Source: Thalassomonas sp. M1454
Lineage (GTDB): Bacteria > Pseudomonadota > Gammaproteobacteria > Enterobacterales > Alteromonadaceae
Length of the DNA: 64,000 nt
NCBI RefSeq assembly: GCF_007097525.1
Contig: NZ_VKDD01000004.1
Coordinates: forward strand, 62,001 to 126,000
Reading direction: 5' to 3'
The notes beneath the pieces are model-generated. The model did no database searches. It was not told where the DNA came from and saw only the letters and a list, made by a program, of their open reading frames with translations. The translations under genes and the position numbers were made by a program. Each line of letters opens with the position of its first letter. Position 1 is the first letter of the stretch. Shown here in pieces: positions 60,732 through 64,000 of this stretch.

Positions 60732-62570
60732 TTAGTCAGTTACTACTGTATCAATTACATGGATAACGCCGTTAGTTGTATAGATATCGGTTACGGTTAC
60801 TAATGAACCTCCAAAGGTCAACATACCCGATTCAGCATCAACACCAACACTTATCATAGCGCCACCAGCTGTAGTTACGTCTTTACCATTAGCCGCGTAG
60901 GCAGATAATGAATCAACTTCGGCATCAGCAATAACGTGTTGTAATAATACAGCTGTTAATGCGTCTTTATCGGCAAGTAAATTATTTAAAGCGGTTGCAT
61001 CAATTTTAGCAAAAGCAGCATTTGTTGGTGCAAATACAGTAAACGTTGCATCTTCATTAGCAAGGGTATCAACTAAATCAGCAGCAGATAATGCAGTTAC
61101 TAGAGTAGAGAAGTTTGCATCGGCTAACGCTACTTCAACGATACTCATATCAGGTTCGCCTTTCATTTCTCGAGGTAAAATTACTGTATCAACTACATGG
61201 ATAACACCGTTGTCAGCCATAACATCAGCCGCAGATACTTTAGAGCCATTAACAAATAACATTGAGTTGGTAAATGAAAGGGCAACATTGCTGTTATTTG
61301 CCGTAGTTACTTGATTGTCCATAGACTGAGCAACAGTAATAGCACCGTCAGCCATAACTTTACCAGGTACTACGTGGTAAAGCAGGATATTAGATAATGC
61401 TTCAGTATCGTTTAAAAGAGTTTCAACCGTACCTTCAGGTAACTTAGCAAAGGCAGCGTCTGTTGGTGCAAATACTGTGTAGTCTTCATCTAAATTAGCT
61501 AAAACAGTATCTAAGCCAGTTGCTTGTAATGCCGCAACTAAGGTTGTAAAGCTACCATTATCAACAGCAACATCAACAATGCTCATTGCTGGCGCAGGAA
61601 CTTCAACGTCACCAACAATTACCGCATCAATCACATGGATAATACCGTTAGTGGTGTAGATATCTTTCATTACAATGTTAGCACCGCCAAAAGTTAACAT
61701 GTCAGTTTGGCTATTTACTTTTAGCTCAATTTTAGCCATCGATGCTGTTTCAACCATAGCACCATTAAGTGAATAGGCTGTTATTGAGTTAACGCCAGGA
61801 CCAGCCACAACGTGCTGTAATAAAATACTTGATAAAACATCGGTGTTAGCCAATAGAGTATTAATTGTTTCAGAGCCAATTAAAGCAAATGCATCATCGG
61901 TAGGAGCAAATACAGTAAAGCTTGCACTTTCATCGGCTAACACTGCATCTAGGCCAGTTGCTTGTAGTGCCGCAACTAGTGTAGTAAAGCTTCCTGCTGC
62001 CACTGCTGTTTCAACAATATTGGCCGTTGGTTGCATCATATCTTCTGGCGGAATAAGTACAGCATCTATAACATGAATAATACCGTTATCGGTCATAATA
62101 TCTGTTGCTGTTACGGTTACGTTGTTAACTAATAGCGAATCGCCATCAAGAGACAATCCAATAAAATCTTCGTTAGCTGTTTGTACTGTAGAGCCAGCAC
62201 TCGCAATTGCTGCTGCAGCATTAACTTCGCCAGCTAATACATGGTAAAGCAGGATATCTGAAAGCGTGTCAGGGTCATCGAGTAAGGCGTTAATTGTGTC
62301 ATCGCCTAATAAAGCAAACGCTGCATCTGTAGGTGCAAAAACTGTATATGATGCATCTGCATCGGCAAGCACCGCATCAAGGCCTGTTGCTTGCAGTGCA
62401 GCAACTAGAGTAGTGAAATTACCGTTTTCACTTGCCGCGTCAACAATTGTGGTTGGCATTACGGTGTCGTTTACAACTTCAGCATTATTGCTGCTGTTAC
62501 TATCGCCATCACATGCTGCAATGGTAGTTAACATTATTAATGGTGCTAAAACTTTTATAACCCTGTTCAT
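60732..62570 (-). CDS. Fasciclin lipoprotein with four FAS1 domains
   Basis: A 612-residue surface or periplasmic lipoprotein. Lipobox 'LTTIAAC' puts the modified Cys near residue 20. Four FAS1 repeats follow (about 38-175, 180-320, 330-470, 475-612), each with 'TTLVAALQATGLDAVLAD' or a close form, 'YTVFAPTDAAFA' and 'TNGIIHVIDAV'. FAS1 domains mediate adhesion or small-ligand binding. Near-identical DNA in the repeats suggests recent duplication or gene conversion. An ECF-type promoter at 62607-62634 places it in the local sigma regulon. Confidence 0.93.
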   Translation of the reverse strand: MNRVIKVLAPLIMLTTIAACDGDSNSSNNAEVVNDTVMPTTIVDAASENGNFTTLVAALQATGLDAVLADADASYTVFAPTDAAFALLGDDTINALLDDPDTLSDILLYHVLAGEVNAAAAIASAGSTVQTANEDFIGLSLDGDSLLVNNVTVTATDIMTDNGIIHVIDAVLIPPEDMMQPTANIVETAVAAGSFTTLVAALQATGLDAVLADESASFTVFAPTDDAFALIGSETINTLLANTDVLSSILLQHVVAGPGVNSITAYSLNGAMVETASMAKIELKVNSQTDMLTFGGANIVMKDIYTTNGIIHVIDAVIVGDVEVPAPAMSIVDVAVDNGSFTTLVAALQATGLDTVLANLDEDYTVFAPTDAAFAKLPEGTVETLLNDTEALSNILLYHVVPGKVMADGAITVAQSMDNQVTTANNSNVALSFTNSMLFVNGSKVSAADVMADNGVIHVVDTVILPREMKGEPDMSIVEVALADANFSTLVTALSAADLVDTLANEDATFTVFAPTNAAFAKIDATALNNLLADKDALTAVLLQHVIADAEVDSLSAYAANGKDVTTAGGAMISVGVDAESGMLTFGGSLVTVTDIYTTNGVIHVIDTVVTD

Positions 62571-62606
62571 ATTATTTCCTCTTTAAGAAGTTAAGTAGCC
62601 TAAATT

Positions 62607-62634
62607 TTTACGGAAGAGGAGATGAATAAGATCA
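62607..62634 (-). promoter_or_regulatory. ECF (RpoE/ChrR-type) promoter of the fasciclin gene
   Basis: On the minus strand: TGATCT, 16 bases, CGTAAA; the -10 is 37 bp before the start codon. Same hexamer and spacing as the rpoE promoter. Confidence 0.82.
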
Positions 62635-62805
62635 GTTATTTTTTTAATTAACGAGTTTTGATATGTTTTTAATGCAAAATGTATTGCTTACAAAATGACT
62701 TAACGCATTGTTTAAACATAATAAAAGTGCAATCGTGTTGTGTTTAAAAAAATAAAATTATCGTATAAAAAATATTATATTTATAGATTAAAAGTGGAAA
62801 GTAGC

Positions 62806-63639
62806 ATGAGTACACTCGATATTATTGCAACAACTGTAGCGATATTAATGGCTTTAATGTGGCTAGCTTATATAAGTAAATACACCAGTAAAAAAAGCAA
62901 AGCGTTAGAAGTAACCGAATTTATTCCTATGGCAGCATGGCTACGAGCTGGTATGTTCTTTTGTTTTTTCTATTTAGTTTCATGGGCTACCGGCACCATG
63001 GAAGCCATTTTAACTACGCCAATTTTTACTGAACAACAACTCAATGACCCAATATGGATAGCCTCGGTAATGGCCTTATTTGCCTTTATATTGTTTGCCT
63101 ATTGGGGAATATGGGCCAGATATACCATTCGTTTTGAGCGTAAAATCGATTTATTTCCGCAAATTGTTTTTGGCTTAATTTGGGGTACTGCGTTTGGGCA
63201 AATGTTCTTGTCGTTTTGGCATCTTGGTTTAATACTTGGCCCTGACTGGGCAACTTGGCAAGTGTGGATATTTGCTTATGCTTGTATCAGTGTGTGGCAG
63301 GCATTATTAATGGATTTATATTGGGATATTTATATTTCACCTGAGCATGACAGTCCTAAATCAATCAAAATGAAAGTGCCATTAACTCATATTCCAAATG
63401 TTACCTTTTGCTTAATCTTTTTTGCTTTTTATGAAAATCATGTCATTTTTATTGCCTTACAAACACTGGCATTAGTTGGTTGTACTATTAATATGCGTAT
63501 GCCGGCGCCATGGAGTAAAGACAAAACCTTATCAGCACGACGAGTACCATCGATATTTTGGGGGCTGCCACGTTGTGGTGGTTATGCACCTGAAAACCCA
63601 GAGCAAGACCCATATTTAAAAGCGGCAAACTTAAACTAA
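62806..63639 (+). CDS. Multi-pass membrane protein, unknown family
   Basis: A 277-residue integral membrane protein with about seven helices ('IIATTVAILMALMWLAYISK', 'AGMFFCFFYLVSWATGTME', 'VMALFAFILFAYWGIW', 'IVFGLIWGTAFGQMFL', 'WIFAYACISVWQALLMDLYW', 'VTFCLIFFAFYENHVIFIAL'). Charged residues within or next to helices ('FWHLGLILGPDW', 'MDLYWDIYISPEHD', 'YENHVIF') might bind a metal. I chose the Met at 62806, which has a GGAAA box; the frame runs further upstream without a good start. A soluble C-terminal tail has two Pro-rich segments. It is 24 bp before the DUF169 gene, probably an operon. No function is assigned. Confidence 0.7.
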   Translation: MSTLDIIATTVAILMALMWLAYISKYTSKKSKALEVTEFIPMAAWLRAGMFFCFFYLVSWATGTMEAILTTPIFTEQQLNDPIWIASVMALFAFILFAYWGIWARYTIRFERKIDLFPQIVFGLIWGTAFGQMFLSFWHLGLILGPDWATWQVWIFAYACISVWQALLMDLYWDIYISPEHDSPKSIKMKVPLTHIPNVTFCLIFFAFYENHVIFIALQTLALVGCTINMRMPAPWSKDKTLSARRVPSIFWGLPRCGGYAPENPEQDPYLKAANLN

Positions 63640-63663
63640 TAATTATAAAAACAGGATCATAAA

Positions 63664-64000
63664 ATGGCGAATATTGAAGGCATCTGCCAGGTATTAAAAG
63701 GTAAGGTTAGAGGCAACCCGGTTGCAGTAACCTTTTTTGAAAATGAAATACCCGCTGATTATGAAGGGGTAAAAGTTGAGCCGTGCGGTATTTTAAAACA
63801 CGCCATGGATGACGGTAAAAGTGTTTACTTTGATAAAACCTTTAATGATTGTTCTCATGGCACTTATTTAATGGGCCTTGATGAAGGCAACGACTTAATG
63901 CGCAGTGGTGAGATCCTGTATAAGTTTATTCCTTCTTATGAAGAAAGTGCGGCGAAAGCGGTTAACTCGGGTAAATTCCGCCTGCCTTCTGGCTTAGTTA
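63664..64000 (+). CDS. DUF169 protein (3' partial)
   Basis: The first 112 residues of a DUF169 family protein: 'GNPVAVTFFENEIPADYEGV', 'CGILKHAMDDGKSVYFDKTF' and 'CSHGTYLMGLDEG', with the family's conserved cysteines. The frame is open to the window edge. DUF169 proteins are uncharacterised and often stand next to anaerobic or C1 genes. The membrane protein gene 24 bp upstream is probably co-transcribed. Confidence 0.75.
   Translation, partial: MANIEGICQVLKGKVRGNPVAVTFFENEIPADYEGVKVEPCGILKHAMDDGKSVYFDKTFNDCSHGTYLMGLDEGNDLMRSGEILYKFIPSYEESAAKAVNSGKFRLPSGLV

Noticed and set aside
62653-62680. A plus-strand ECF promoter before the membrane-protein gene
   Set aside because: TGATAT is followed by GTATTG only with a wrong register, without the CGT; it is no better than chance in this AT-rich stretch.
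1-64000. tRNA, rRNA, CRISPR, phage or plasmid features
   Set aside because: No cloverleaf, regular repeat-spacer array, integrase or replication gene was found on either strand by eye.

Overview
The window looks like chromosomal DNA of an AT-rich marine gammaproteobacterium, most likely in the Alteromonadales near Colwellia or Thalassotalea. The reasons are low-GC codon use, a MaoP (DUF413) gene, two GlyGly-CTERM (rhombosortase-type) exported proteins, sulfatase-rich polysaccharide genes, SSS and AbgT transporters, and intergenic repeats ending in TATACCA...TTAATTAA. The genus is an inference. About 55 genes are supported. I saw no rRNA, tRNA, CRISPR array, phage or intact insertion sequence.

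Layout. (1) 0-6 kb holds membrane signalling genes (an MscS channel fused to cNMP-binding and TerB-like domains, a six-helix voltage-gated K+ channel, a SLOG-like protein with SLATT-like helices). A gene graveyard follows, with a decayed SulP transporter and the C-terminal stub of an HI0933/YhiN flavoprotein. (2) 6-22.8 kb is a polysaccharide-use locus: a GH9 protein with a GlyGly-CTERM tail, three sulfatases, an aldose-epimerase-like protein, a LacI regulator with AAACGTTT operators, a GH3 glucosidase, a small exported peptide, a penicillin-acylase-type lipoprotein and an ADP-ribosylglycohydrolase-like lipoprotein with its own palindromic operator. (3) 22.8-29 kb is mixed housekeeping (DUF945, an S9 peptidase, a LETM1-like protein, a cyclophilin, a TonB-C-terminal protein). 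(4) 29-51 kb is a catabolic region. It has mesaconyl-CoA hydratase, three different CitE/HpcH-type lyases, an acyl-CoA ligase, an MDR reductase, an ABM protein, PutP-like and AbgT transporters, a glutaryl-CoA dehydrogenase-like enzyme, an isochorismatase-like amidase, two PuuE-like polysaccharide-deacetylase-fold hydrolases, a flavin reductase, a two-repeat barrel-like protein of unknown function, a protein with two rubredoxins fused to a reductase, and a Rieske oxygenase. (5) 51.4-62.6 kb is an ECF sigma/ChrR module of the singlet-oxygen type: cfa, DUF1365, a flavin amine oxidase, an SDR, a SnoaL-like protein, phrB, DUF523-DUF1722, chrR, rpoE, a LON-domain protein and a four-FAS1 lipoprotein. 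(6) The right edge has an unknown multi-pass membrane protein and a truncated DUF169 gene.

Two observations stand out. First, five minus-strand genes or operons in 52.7-62.6 kb carry the same upstream pattern, TGATC(T/C) or a one-base variant, then exactly 16 bases, then CGT(A/T). This defines a local ECF regulon that includes cfa, the LON-domain gene and the fasciclin gene. A sixth, weaker copy (TGATCT, 16 bases, AGTATT) lies in front of the Rieske oxygenase.

Second, the genes of region 4 can be ordered into an apparently undescribed route for a nitrogen-containing ring: Rieske oxidation, opening of a cyclic amide or imide, amide hydrolysis, CoA activation, hydration of a mesaconyl-type CoA ester, and cleavage by a CitE-type lyase to glyoxylate plus an acyl-CoA. 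A tetrapyrrole- or maleimide-like substrate would fit both the chemistry and the photo-oxidative neighbourhood. The substrate is a hypothesis, not a reading of the sequence.
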